Both the position numbers and the translations under genes were made by a program. This document shows, piece after piece, positions 1-10,564 of a stretch of DNA of 16,878 nt. The notes below the pieces were generated by a model. The model searched no databases and was not told the origin of the DNA. It worked only from the letters and a program-made list of their open reading frames with translations. Source of the DNA: Willaertia magna. Lineage: Eukaryota > Heterolobosea > Eutetramitea > Acrasida > Naegleriidae. The DNA lies in contig CADWAF010002759.1 in assembly GCA_902984215.1 (NCBI GenBank), forward strand, positions 1 through 16,878. The letters run 5' to 3'. Positions within the stretch are counted from its first letter, which is position 1, and every line of letters begins with the position of its first letter.

Positions 1-3000
1 AAATTGACTCTTATTATAGAAAGGGTGATCGTCGCCCTTAACAAATCTATAATATCTTTCAGTACATGTTTCTAATAACATATTCTTTGCTCCATTCTTT
101 TTCAATTCTCTTAATTTATATTCTTTCAAATCTTCACTAATGAAGCAAGCATCACAAACCATGTCAAATAATGTATAGAATTTATCAGTTGGACAGTTAT
201 TTTGTACGTCGTAATACATAACATATAAGGCCTTAGCGGCAAGATCAAATGCTTGCTCTCTTTGTGACTTTAATATTGTTACTGAAACCTTTGCAAGACC
301 AGTAACAAAAGCCCTAACATTAGAAAATGCATTTCCTAAAACTGCTGAGTGTTTATCAAGGTCATATAATTGATTAGTAAATTGAATACTTTCATTTCTG
401 GTGTGAACTGTCTTTTTAATGGATTTCTCATCTGCGACATCTTGCAAAAAGGCCTTTGTTTCTCCTAAAAGGGCTCCAACATCTTCATCTAATAATTGGT
501 CTAAACTCATAGAAGGTGGTTCTTCATCATTTTCTCCTAACTTCTTTTCATTTGGTGTTTTAATAGAGTTAATAATATTATCCAAAATTTCTTTTCCTTC
601 TAATTCTTCAAAGATGTCAGCCGTTTCAAATGAAACTTCTGCTTTATCTTGAACTTTTCCTAATAACTTTAATGTCTTTGAGTTCTTCATTTGAGGTATT
701 TCATGTCTGTCAATAATCTTTAAAATTGTTTCAAGTAATTGTTGAGATAATCCAGGTCTTTGCCTGTCATGTTCTAAACCAACAACTGCCAAGAATAAGG
801 CTTCGAATGTATTTCTGAATTTTTCAGCATTAAGTCTTGCTGCAGTACAAAAACCGTCTGTGTAATTTGGAAACATTTGGATCATTGTACTTGCTTGATT
901 GAAAGCTTCTTCGTGTCTGTCTGGATCTTTATCTAACATTAAGGATTCAATATGATGTCTTAAATAACGCTTATTGTTTGGTTCTAATAAGACAGCCTCA
1001 GAGAATAATTCTTGGGCTGTCTCTAAGTCATCCATACTTCCTTCATCCTCATCCTCATCACTATCTTGATCATCCTTAGTATCAGTGTGGAAAAGACTTA
1101 ATTTACTAAAAATACTGGCAACATTATATGTATTATTATTACTCGTAATTGGTGCTTCATCTTTTTCTTCCTTCTTTGTATTTATGTAATGAATATATCT
1201 CTCGAAATACATTTGTCCCTCTTCATCTTTTTCTTTTGCTTGAATACTTTTAGCTTCTCTATCATAAATTTCATCCTTCAACATCAAAAGAGTATCCATA
1301 TTTTCTTCATCATCAAATGTTAAGCTTTCTTCAATAGTTTCTTTAGCTTTTTCATAGTCACATACTTCTAAATAAATGGTTGCTAAAGTTGCATATACTT
1401 CTTCACTAGTATCTAAGGCAATTGCTTGTTGTGCATCTATTAAAGCAGCTTCGGGTTGTGACAATTTCAAAAGAACTCTTGCTCTTCTACATAAATATTG
1501 AGAACAATCAGGATGTAGCTGGATGGCTATTGAATAATTTTCCAATGATTGTTCATAATTTCCATTATTAAAACATTCTTCAGCATCACGAGATCTATTA
1601 TATGCTTCATTCCATTGTCCTTCTAATTTAATAATTTGCTCCAATTGTTGTTTTAATACTTGATCATTTGGATACATATCCAAACCAGATTGTAATAATG
1701 CTTTAGCCTCTGAAAAGTTCTTTCTACCAACCTCTACCTCAGCCTTCAATCTAATAGCTATTATATTAGTCGGTTCAGATTTTAATGCTTTACTAACATC
1801 CTCCAATGCTTTTGCATATTTTAATTTAATTTGATAAGCTTTTGCTCTAGCCAAACGATATTGTACATTTTGTGGTCTAAGTTTAATGGCCTTAGATAAA
1901 TATGAAATTGCAACATCTATTTCCTTATTGTTAATAGCTTCTTCACCATCACTAAAGTATTTCTCTGCTTGGATATTGGCTGTTTGTAATTTAATTCTTT
2001 GCCAAACATCATTCAATGGTGTATTGAATGGATTTCTGGAAAGAGCATCGTCACATTTTTCAATACTTTCTTCTAAATCTCCCTTATTCATCAAAGATTT
2101 ACAAAGTAATACATAAAAGTGTGGGAAGTTCTTTTCCAATTTAACTGCTTTCTGTGCATCATTAGTGGCACTCTCAAAGTCACATAATTCAAAGAAACAT
2201 TCTGCTCTTTCAAAAAGAACATTTGCATAATCTCTATCATCTTGAGTTTTATCTTCATCTTGTTGATTTTCAATTAGCGATATTGCCTCACTTAAACTAG
2301 CTAAAGCATTCTTGAAATCTCTTTTATCTTTATAATTCAACCCTGCAGCAACTGACTTTTCATATTGTTCTCTCGACTTCTTAAAGTTTTCAATTGTTTT
2401 TCCCAATCTTTCTAATCGTTGAATATGTGTATCAGATAAGAATAGATGCTTTTCATATTCCTCAATTTTCTTTTTAATTCTAGGAGAATGTTTGGAAATC
2501 ATTTCTTTCAAAAAGGCATTTGCAATATCAAACTGTCTTATACTTGCATAAGCTCTAGCACCTAATGCTATAGCATCATGAATAATATCATTATTTATTC
2601 TATCAACATCATCTTCTCTCTTTTCATCTGATTCTACTTTTCTCTTTTGTAAACTTAAAAAGGAAAGATACAATCCATCTGTTATTTGTTTCATTACTTC
2701 GACAGCCTCTTTAACATGAATAACACAAGGCATGTAATTTCTATTTATAAATCTACATTTTGCCTTAAGTAAATAAAATTCAACACTGAATGGATATAAA
2801 TCAATAGCTTCATCGATTAATGAAAGAATTTGTTCAAGTGGTGTTGCAATCTTCTTTGGTCAGTACTTGTAATAGCAATTTTGTAAAGTTTTAAATTAGG
2901 ATTATCATTCAATAATTCTTGCTCAATGTCATTAAGCATAAAGGAAGCTCTTTCATATTTCATTTGAGCAAATTGTTTCTTCTTGTATAATTCCTTAGAT

Positions 3001-6000
3001 TTTAAATATTGATTCTTAATAGCAGAGTTTTCAGGAAACATTTGTGATGCCTTCTCCAAAACTTTAATAGAATGATAATATCTTTTAAGAAATTGTAAGG
3101 CAATACCTTGAGAAAGATAACCTTGATAATTTTGTGGTGCCAATCTTGTTGCTAAAATGGCAACTTTTAACGCATTTAAATATTTCTTCTTTTCTATCAA
3201 AATATCTACTTTATCTACAAGATAAGTTGTATTAGTAGGATCCATTTCAATAACATCATTAATTGCCTTTAGTGCTTCTTCATATTCACCTTGAGAAGCT
3301 AATCGTTTAGCTTCTAGGGCCATTTCTGTAGCTTGTTCCATAGCATCTCTTTGTTTTTGGGCACTTTCTAATGCACTTTGTAATTGTTCAAATCCTTCTT
3401 TATCAGAAACATTATCAACATCTTTAAAATAGTCAGTCACACTGACAACTTCACAATTTTCAATACCTTGTTCCAAAAACTTGATAGCTGTTGGAACTTT
3501 TCTTCTCGCTAAACAGCAAGAAGCAGCTAAAAAGTAACCTTTCCAATAATCAACAGCCATTTCCATTACCTTCTTGGCATAAACTAAGCTGGTTTTATAT
3601 TCTGCTGCCAAGTAATAGGCTTCAGAAAGTGTCACAATAAATTTAACCTCATGTGGATCAAAACCAATTGCTTGTTTCAAAAATTCAATTGCTTGTTCAC
3701 ATTCTGTTTTTTCAACAGCAACTTCAATTTCCTTAAATAAATACTCTTCGAAAAATGAATCTACTGATTGTTCCTCTAAAGTTTGTTTTTGTTCTTTCAA
3801 TTTCTCAGCATCTATTTCACTTTGTTTTTGTTTAAATATTCCAATTAAATATTGTGCTTGATAATATAAATCATCCGCAGTTTTACCTTTCTCTTTCTTT
3901 TCATTTAAATAAACTTCAAATTTCTCTAATTTTTCTCTCAAATAAACATCTTGAGGTTTTTCAGTCTTGAAAGACAAGAAATTTGTGAAAAATGTTGATT
4001 TTTTCATCTTTTTCAAAAATTGAGCAACTTGCTCTTTTGCACTAGTTATTGTGACAAGTGCTTGATCATATTGTTTTTGTTTTTCAAAAGCTGTTGCCTT
4101 TGCAATATATATACCAGATAATAGAGATGCTACAGAAACAGAATCTATACTATCTTTAACCTTATTTCCAAGCATATCAATCTTTTCAATATATCTTAAA
4201 AATCTATTACAATCATTAATTGCTTCATTAAAGTTTCTTTCTCTCAATCTACATTTAGCTCTGGTTTTAAAAGCTTTCAGTAAATATGTAGCTGGAAATT
4301 GATCTTTTTGTAAATGTCCTTCTTCTCTATTGATAACTTCTGTCAAAAGTAACCTAGCTGATATATAATCATTCATTTTAAAAAGAATAGAAGCTTTTTT
4401 AGTTTCTAAATCACCATCAGTTGGTGAAATTCTTAATCCCTCCTCTGCATCTAATTTAGCTTTCTCCCACATATTCAATTTCATATAACATTCACATCTT
4501 GTACGATAAGGTTCAAGACTAGTTGGATTTTTTCTAATTTTAATTGTTTCTGTCTCTACTGTTTTAACAAGTTGATTTCTGACATCTTGCGATTTTCCAA
4601 CTTTGACATCTTCATAAATACTCTTTTCTGTATTCTTCATTTCTCTTTCTGCTTTTTGTACAACATCATCATCTTTTTCATTTAAATTTACATTTTCAAT
4701 ACCTGCATTTAACATATCAATTAATTGTTTACAATTTATAGAAGCAATACCTTGTTGAATACCTTGTTTAAAATTACTTCCACCATTTAAATACACACAA
4801 TCATCTTTCTCATCATAAATCATAATATGTCCCTTTCTAGATGTTGGCCATGCTCCATCCAATTTTAACATTCTTGGAACAGAAATAAATTTCTCATGAT
4901 ATAAATCTAAAATAAAACAATCTCTACGATGAGTATAATCTCTAACACCACCAAATATTAAGATACACCCTCTTCCAATATATACAGCAGAACTTAAATA
5001 TCTTTCATCAGGAGGTTGACTCAGTGTAGTTGGTACTGAACCATAACTTGTTGTTGAAGAATATGTATAAAAAGGGATAAACTTTGATATCTCTGAATAA
5101 GCAGTTTTTCCAGAAATTTCCAATTGTTTTCCTATTCCTTTAATTTGTGAAACAGTTGTTGTTGTAACATTCTTTGTAACATCAACCATTTTAGTTAATA
5201 TACCTTTATCTTTGTCATCATCAGCACTTTTAGATGGATCTGTTAAACATGTCCATTTACTTGTATTAAAATTAAATGTCCAAAAATCATTATAACAAGT
5301 TCCACCAAATTGTTTAGTATTTAATTTTTCACTTATTTTACCTATATACATTGCATGAATATTTGAAAATCCAAACATTACAACCATATGATATTGATTT
5401 TTATCAACTGTCGGTATATCAATATCTTCTGGATTAATATCTTTATTCTTTTTCATTTCCATATATAATTTCTTTGCTTGAGCTTCAAAAACAGGTGTCA
5501 TATCTAATACAACACTTGTGTGACCGTATCTTGCTTCTGGTGCTTTCGTTTTATCAAAAGAAACATTTGACCAAATTTTTGTTTCTAAATCTAAACACCA
5601 AAAATCAGATAATGGATCTCCACCATTATATCCACCAAATACCCACATACAATCATTATAAACAACTGATGTATGCATTGATCTACCACAAGGTTGTCCT
5701 TGACTTGTATCAATCTCTACTTTTGTCCATTTCCATTCATTTGTATCTAATATCCAAACATCATTTAAATAATTTGTTCCATCAAATCCTCCAAATAAAA
5801 TTACTTGTTCTTCAATAACATATTCTTGTTGTTTCTTACTATTACTACTTGAATTTTTTAAACTTTCTGTTTCCCACACTACGCAGGTATGTCCTTCTCT
5901 TTTGGAAGGAAATTGAGGTCCAATGATATTACTTAAATTATTTCCGGTAGTGTTATTTGAATTACGTCCGAAGCCTAAAAATCCAAAAACCGAACCCTTC

Positions 6001-6345
6001 TTTTCTTCATATGAATTTCCTTTAGAAATTATTGAAAAGTACCAATCTGTTATTAATTTATTGATTTTTATTATAATAAATAAATTAATATATAAATTTT
6101 ATTAATCGGAATTGAAATTTCAGTAAAATTATTTAATGAAATTACCTACCGTTTTGATTTTTCTCTAAATTTTCTTGTTTTCTAAATCTAACAACATCAT
6201 TATATCTTGAATATTTGGATGATCCACCAAAGATATAGAAAGAAGCGGAATCTCTTTTAAGCTTAAATGCTGCATGATTAGCTCTTTCTTCAAAAATATC
6301 TTCTTCGGATTCACCTTTTACTTCATTCGTTATCTTCCATTCCAT
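1..6345 (-). CDS. Giant kelch-repeat plus TPR-repeat protein, two exons, 3' end outside the window, one internal frame break
   Basis: Exon 1 is 6150-6345 and exon 2 runs from 6046 past the left edge, about 2,080 residues in the window. The ATG at 6343-6345 is the first Met after an in-frame upstream TGA. Residues about 20-490 hold six kelch-type blades, with FGG/FGF/NGG turns near residues 40, 150, 202, 290, 430 and 486 and conserved Trp such as NDVWILD and SDFWCLD; blade 4 is enlarged. From about residue 575 the sequence is almost wholly paired helices of TPR type (for example EEALKAINDVIEMDPTN and EQSLENYSIAIQLHPD). The frame of exon 2 stops at TAA 2817-2819, but clear TPR coding continues in another frame from about 2860 down to base 1, so one base appears missing (see separate entry). 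There is no signal peptide or membrane segment. I infer a cytosolic scaffold; partner and function are unknown. An acidic stretch (codons near 1030-1075) interrupts the TPRs. Confidence 0.85.
2820..2860 (-). other. Frame break inside the kelch-TPR gene
   Basis: The upstream frame reads to TAA at 2817-2819; the downstream TPR frame is open from just after an in-frame TGA (minus strand, 2860-2862) to the window edge. The switch must lie in this 41-base stretch and needs one added base (or two removed). The stretch contains no GT on the minus strand, so no intron can lie within it. Using the GT just upstream (2863-2864) gives 13 or 16 bp, which do not restore the frame. Adding an A to the AAA run at 2855-2857 would give a smooth junction. 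An assembly or sequencing indel is most likely; a true frameshift mutation is possible. Confidence 0.8.
6047..6149 (-). other. Intron in kelch-TPR gene (103 bp)
   Basis: Read on the minus strand, the donor is GTAGGT after AAAACG and the acceptor is AACAG before ATTGGTAC. It is a phase 1 intron: removing it makes a GAT codon and joins exon 1 to a WYFS segment, completing the first kelch blade. Without splicing exon 1 terminates within three codons. The alternative donor GTAATT four bases downstream would not keep the frame. Confidence 0.85.
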
Positions 6346-6491
6346 TATTTTTTCTAGAGATAATACTTTATTCTTTTTTTTTCTGTTTGTTGTTTCGAAA
6401 GTTATTGGAAATTGCTTTTTTGTTGTACGATTTTGATGACGTTTGACTTTTATTAAGTCTTTTTTGCAGAATCACAAAACGCTGTAAAGTA

Positions 6492-6497
6492 TTTATT
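6492..6497 (-). terminator. Candidate poly(A) signal AATAAA
   Basis: AATAAA on the minus strand lies about 20 bases after the stop codon of the acidic coilin-like gene and upstream of the kelch-TPR gene. Position fits a cleavage/polyadenylation signal, but the hexamer is common in AT-rich DNA and signal use in this organism is not known to me. Confidence 0.35.
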
Positions 6498-6515
6498 AAA
6501 AACTACAGAATTAAA

Positions 6516-7739
6516 TTATTTGCTCTTAGTCTTTCGTTCTTTTATCCAACCAAGTACTTTTTGTTTGTCATTGGTTTTTAAATAAGGGAAAGAAGTCTTT
6601 AAAGTAGAGGCAGCCTGTGCATCTTTTGGATCTCCTGTGTTAAAGTTTTGTTCTAAGAAGTTCCAAAAGATTTTTAGGAATACTTCATATTCTTCTTTGT
6701 GGAAATACTTTTGTAACATTTCCAAGTCAACTCTTTTTGATTTAGGTGATTCCTCTTCTTCCTCTTCTTCTTCTTCTTGTTCTTCTTCTTCAGCACTTTT
6801 TTCATCTTCTGCTTCTTCTTCAGAAGATTCTTTCTTTGCGTTTTCTTGTTTCATTTTCTTTTCTGTTTGTTCTTTTTCTTCTTTTTCATTCTTTCCTCTC
6901 TTTGTACCTCTTTTCTCCTCAGCCTTTTGCTTTGGCTTAATTTCTTGTTTCACAACGTTTTCTTTCTTTCTAAACATTTTATTGGAACTTCTTGTTGTAA
7001 TATAATCACTTTCGTCTTCTGTATTGCTTACAACTTCCTCCTCTTCTTCTTCTGGTTCTTCTTCTATTTCCATTACAGTAGGTTTTTTATTAACCTTTTT
7101 AGTTGGTGTATTGTCTTGTAGCAGTTTATTTCTAATGTCATTTTCTTGGGACTTTGAAATAATTTTCTTTTGTTGTTCTTCTTCTAATTTTACATATTTT
7201 TCTTTCAATTTAATATTTCTTTTAGAACAATCTATTTTAACAAAGATAACTTGATTATCTTTTAATATATCAATTGGTTTTAAACCTCTTTCCCACAATC
7301 CGATAGGCAAACCATTTTCATTATAAATTTGTGTGACAATAAATGATGGAACTGGATCTGTTATTACAACAGACGAAAATTCATCATTTACACCTGGTGA
7401 TGGTAAAATTTTATCATAAAAGATAGATTGATATTGTCCTGCAACAGTTTCTTTTAGCTCTTCAAAAGTATATGTTTCAGGTATGATAGATAAAAATCTT
7501 CTTTCTATTAATTTTACTGGTTGTTGATTATTGTTATTATTTAAGCCATTTATTGTAGTAGAATTTTTCATTGGTGTAGATGGTGGAAGATTAGGTGAAC
7601 TTGAAGTAGTAGATGTGGTAGGAGAAGGAAGAAAATCAAAAAGCTTAGGTTGTAATTGTCGAAGCAAAGCTTCGCTTACCGGTTGTTGAGGAAGATTAGA
7701 AGGCTGACCATCATGAATAACTTTCACTAACAAACGCAT
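6516..7739 (-). CDS. Acidic/basic low-complexity protein with possible coilin-like N-terminal domain
   Basis: A single exon of 407 residues, from ATG at 7737-7739 to TAA at 6516-6518. Residues 1-10 (MRLLVKVIHD) form a likely strand, followed by a Ser/Thr/Pro/Asn-rich insert to about 74. Residues 78-170 look like a folded strand-helix-strand unit: RRFLSIIPETYTFEELKET, then FIVTQIYNENGLPIGLW and a DILKDNQVIFVKI end. This order resembles the ubiquitin-like N-terminal domain of coilin, the Cajal-body scaffold (first strand, W/F-rich strand, helix, then LPP...LRDNDxxxV). The middle is Lys-rich (KKPT, KRGTKRGKNEK) with Glu runs at 226-235 and 305-330, as in many nuclear proteins. The last 70 residues are predicted helical (LEMLQKYFHKEEYEVFLKIF). 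I see no Tudor-like C-terminal domain as in animal coilin. The coilin link is a pattern match by eye; the gene itself is secure. Confidence 0.8.
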   Translation of the reverse strand: MRLLVKVIHDGQPSNLPQQPVSEALLRQLQPKLFDFLPSPTTSTTSSSPNLPPSTPMKNSTTINGLNNNNNQQPVKLIERRFLSIIPETYTFEELKETVAGQYQSIFYDKILPSPGVNDEFSSVVITDPVPSFIVTQIYNENGLPIGLWERGLKPIDILKDNQVIFVKIDCSKRNIKLKEKYVKLEEEQQKKIISKSQENDIRNKLLQDNTPTKKVNKKPTVMEIEEEPEEEEEEVVSNTEDESDYITTRSSNKMFRKKENVVKQEIKPKQKAEEKRGTKRGKNEKEEKEQTEKKMKQENAKKESSEEEAEDEKSAEEEEQEEEEEEEEESPKSKRVDLEMLQKYFHKEEYEVFLKIFWNFLEQNFNTGDPKDAQAASTLKTSFPYLKTNDKQKVLGWIKERKTKSK

Positions 7740-8063
7740 TTTTTATCTTTTAACTTTCTTCACAATGCTGGAATTTGTTGTTTGATGCCCGACGCAAATT
7801 GTTTACACATTACAAAAGAACTGGATGTTGGTATTTACAAATTCTTATTTATTTAAAAATTTGTTATTTCCTCACAAATTAAAAGTTAGTTTATCATTCC
7901 TTTTCTTCACACTAAATTCTTGGAAGAAATTAGAATTTAATAGTGAACAATTATTTGTCACAACAAGGTTTCCTACAAAAAAACTAATGTCAAGCTTACA
8001 AAACGACAATAGCGTGTCAAAATTACTAACAAGCTAATACTAGGAGAAATATTTACAATTTGA
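7740..8063. other. Intergenic region between coilin-like and Mei2-like genes
   Basis: This 324 bp lies downstream of the Mei2-like stop and upstream of the coilin-like ATG, so it should hold the 3' end of one and the promoter of the other. It is AT-rich with no AATAAA near the Mei2-like stop. A 70-codon plus-strand ORF (7825-8037) lacks any recognisable domain and is probably chance. No RNA gene or repeat is seen. Confidence 0.5.
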
Positions 8064-10564
8064 TTAATAGAAGATTGGTCTACAATCCTCATCTTCACAC
8101 ATTAAACTTGAATTTTGGAAATGATTAATCAAATTATTTTTTCCTTGAATTCTTGCATAGGTAATGTCACAAACCTTTTCACTGTTGAACTTTTCCCATT
8201 TCTTATGGTTAAATCTCTCAACAAAAGGAACAATTGACTTTGCATCAACAAAATTAATAAATGCATAACCAACATTGCACTTATTCTTGAAGTCAATTGG
8301 AAGATAGAAGAAATCATATTTTGTTTTAAATTCTCCATCAATTGTTTCCAACAACATCTTTTGAGTATACTTATTTGGGATATTCTTTACCATCAAAGTA
8401 GTTCTCTTATCAAGACCACAAAGTACTTTTCCTAAATCTAATTTAAATTGTTCTTTTTCTTCTGCACTTAAAGCTCTTCTTCTTCCCTTTGCCCCATGTA
8501 AGTCATTCTTTGGAGGTGTTAAAGTTGTTGCTAGAGGGGTAGGACTATTAAATAAAACTGGAGTATTAACTGGAGATGATGGCATTATTGGGTCATTGCC
8601 GGTATATTTATTTCTTAATCCTCCCGGTCTTGAATACTCAATCTTAATCTTCTTTCCCTTCAATTCAGTCTTATTTAATTGCTTCATTGCCTTTTCAGCA
8701 TCTCTTGTATCATAAAACTCAATGAATTTATGGAATTTCTTATTTGGAGTTTCTCTAATTTCTTTTACATCGCCACCAAATTGTGTAAATATAGTCTTTA
8801 ATTCTTCATTAGTAATAGAAGGATCTAAATTAAAAACTACTAATGTTTCTTGATTATGTTGTTGATCTTTATCAGATGGATTTTCTTTTGGAATTGAATA
8901 ATGAATATCAATCTTTCTCTTCTTAATTAATTTAGATTGTAAATTCTTCTTTGCTTGTTTTGCGTGTCTAATATCATAATAAGTAATCATAACGAAACCA
9001 CGATGTTTACAAGCAGTATACATATTTCTTACTGGACCAAAACTTTCAAATAATTCTTTCAATTCCTCATCTTCTACATTACTTGAAATATTTCTAACAA
9101 ATAATGTTCTTGATGGGTATTCACCAGGATGTTTATGACTTTTAGAGCCTCCATCGCTTCCAGTTCCAGTACTACTACTGCTAGAAGTACTTGTTGGTGA
9201 CATTGCTTCAGAAATATTATTATTTGAGAAATTACTAGTGGAAATAATTGGACAGATATTAGATGTAGCACTTAAATTAGTACCAATAAAATTCATAGGT
9301 CTATTATTCTTCATTCCATTAGTGAATGGAGAAATACCTAAATTAGGGGAAGTAATGCTCATTGGGTCATAATGAGGGGAAAGCATTGGTTGGCTTGGTG
9401 ACATTTCTAAATGACCTACAACAAATTGGTCTTCATAACCGTTGTGTCCATTATTAATATTCATGTATCCGTTATTTCCGTACCATCCATTACCGTTAGT
9501 AAACATATTTCCTTGTTCCAATAAATCTTCATCTTCCTCTAACACTTTCATATTAACTGACTTTGAGATATAATTATTCATTTTGTCCAAATCTTCATCG
9601 TTTTGTGGATGAGGAGAAGAGAACATAGAGAAGGCTGGGATTGGAGGCATAGAATTACTTCTTCCACCAACAATCATTGCGCGAGATAACCTAGGGGAAG
9701 TATTTGGTGAAACGCTTGGTGAAAGTGAATTAATCATCATGAAAGAATCGGAAACGATTGGACTTTCATTTAATGATGAAGGATTTAAATAACCATGACT
9801 ACTGTATGGACTGTTATATTGATGTGGAACAACATAGGAAGATCTATTATTTTGATTTGGTGAACCAATTAATGGACTAAATGAAGTATTTGTATTCATA
9901 TTTGAATTGCCGTTCATCATAGAAATAGTTTGTTGATTACCATGATATGGTGATGATGGTACTCCATTAACAAAAGGATTAATATTAGCTGCAGGTGAAT
10001 GAGAAATAGAAACGGAATCAAATCTTGGAGCTATTTCAATAAATTGTTAAAAATCATACAACTGTAAATAATTATAAATAAACCACAATACTTACCATTA
10101 TTAATAGAATTACCAATTGGCGGTAATCCATTAGAATTACCTCTAGGTCTGGTATAAGGAGCATCAAACCTTGGGGAAAGTTCAAGTTGATGCGGTTGTT
10201 TTGGTTGTTCTTGATTATTATTCATTCTTCCAATATTATTGTTATTTTCAGTGTTATTATTGACGTTATTAGAATTGCTATGAAACATATTGTTATTCAA
10301 AGTAGACGGAATATGTTTGTTTGGAGAAGTGCTTGTTGAAATGTTAACGTGGTGATGGTGATCGTTATTATTATGATCTCTCAAAGAGATATTTAAAATT
10401 GAAAGGGAAAGCTGAGGAATAGTTTCGTTCATCATTGAATGATGGTTATTTGCTGTAACGTTGCCAGTTGATATATTATTAGTACTAAGTAAAGTATTAG
10501 TAGATGACATTGTATTGTCTTCTTTAGAGGTTTGTTGTTCGGATGACGATTGATTCAAAGTCAT
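8064..10564 (-). CDS. mei2: Mei2-like RNA-binding protein with three RRMs, two exons
   Basis: Exon 1 is 10096-10564 and exon 2 is 8064-10030, giving 811 residues. The first 460 residues are disordered and rich in Asn, Ser and His, with about 17 Ser-Pro sites. RRM1 (about 464-535, RTLFVRNI, RNP1-like HRGFVMITY) and RRM2 (about 550-624, ETLVVFNL) lie in tandem as in plant AML proteins. After a linker comes the family-defining C-terminal RRM3 (about 699-795), with RTTLMVKNIPNKYTQ, YDFFYLPIDFKNKCNVGYAF and INHF. In fission yeast Mei2 binds the meiRNA transcript and drives entry to meiosis; plant relatives control meiosis and development. Here the role is inferred to be sequence-specific RNA binding, perhaps tied to differentiation or a sexual or encystment programme. 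It starts at ATG 10562-10564, the 5' edge of the large divergent intergenic region, and ends in TAA. The symbol marks family membership, not proven orthology. Confidence 0.93.
10031..10095 (-). other. Intron in Mei2-like gene (65 bp)
   Basis: On the minus strand the donor is GTAAGT after AATAATG and the acceptor GAAATAG precedes CTCCAAGATTTG. It is phase 1 and splicing creates a GCT (Ala) codon, joining NSINN to APRFDSVSISHSP, which continues the low-complexity N-terminus up to the ATG-rich MMNGNSN segment. An upstream TTTACAG is an alternative acceptor, but the sequence after it runs into an in-frame TAA or adds AT-rich non-coding-like sequence. Confidence 0.85.

Noticed and set aside
2863..2878. 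A mini-intron starting at the GT near 2863 to explain the frame break
   Set aside because: The only AG acceptors nearby give 13 or 16 bp, too short to splice, and both lengths fail to bring the two frames together.
5474..5818. 114-codon plus-strand ORF over the kelch repeats
   Set aside because: It lies wholly antisense to well-supported kelch coding and has no domain of its own.
5877..5879. GTG as the start of the kelch-TPR protein
   Set aside because: The frame stays open for 55 more codons upstream, with kelch sequence (KREGHTCVV) crossing this point, and connects by a good intron to an ATG exon.
6774..6800. TTC/TTCT repeat tract as a microsatellite or repeat element
   Set aside because: It is the coding run for the Glu-rich segment of the acidic protein and is fully explained by it.
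6637..7254. Serine/phenylalanine-rich plus-strand ORFs opposite the acidic gene
   Set aside because: These are antisense shadows of GAA/GAG repeats (TTC/CTT read as Phe, Ser, Leu), not genes.
7825..8037. 70-codon plus-strand ORF between the coilin-like and Mei2-like genes
   Set aside because: It has an ATG, but composition is Phe/Leu/Ser-rich as expected from random AT-rich sequence, with no domain or neighbour support.
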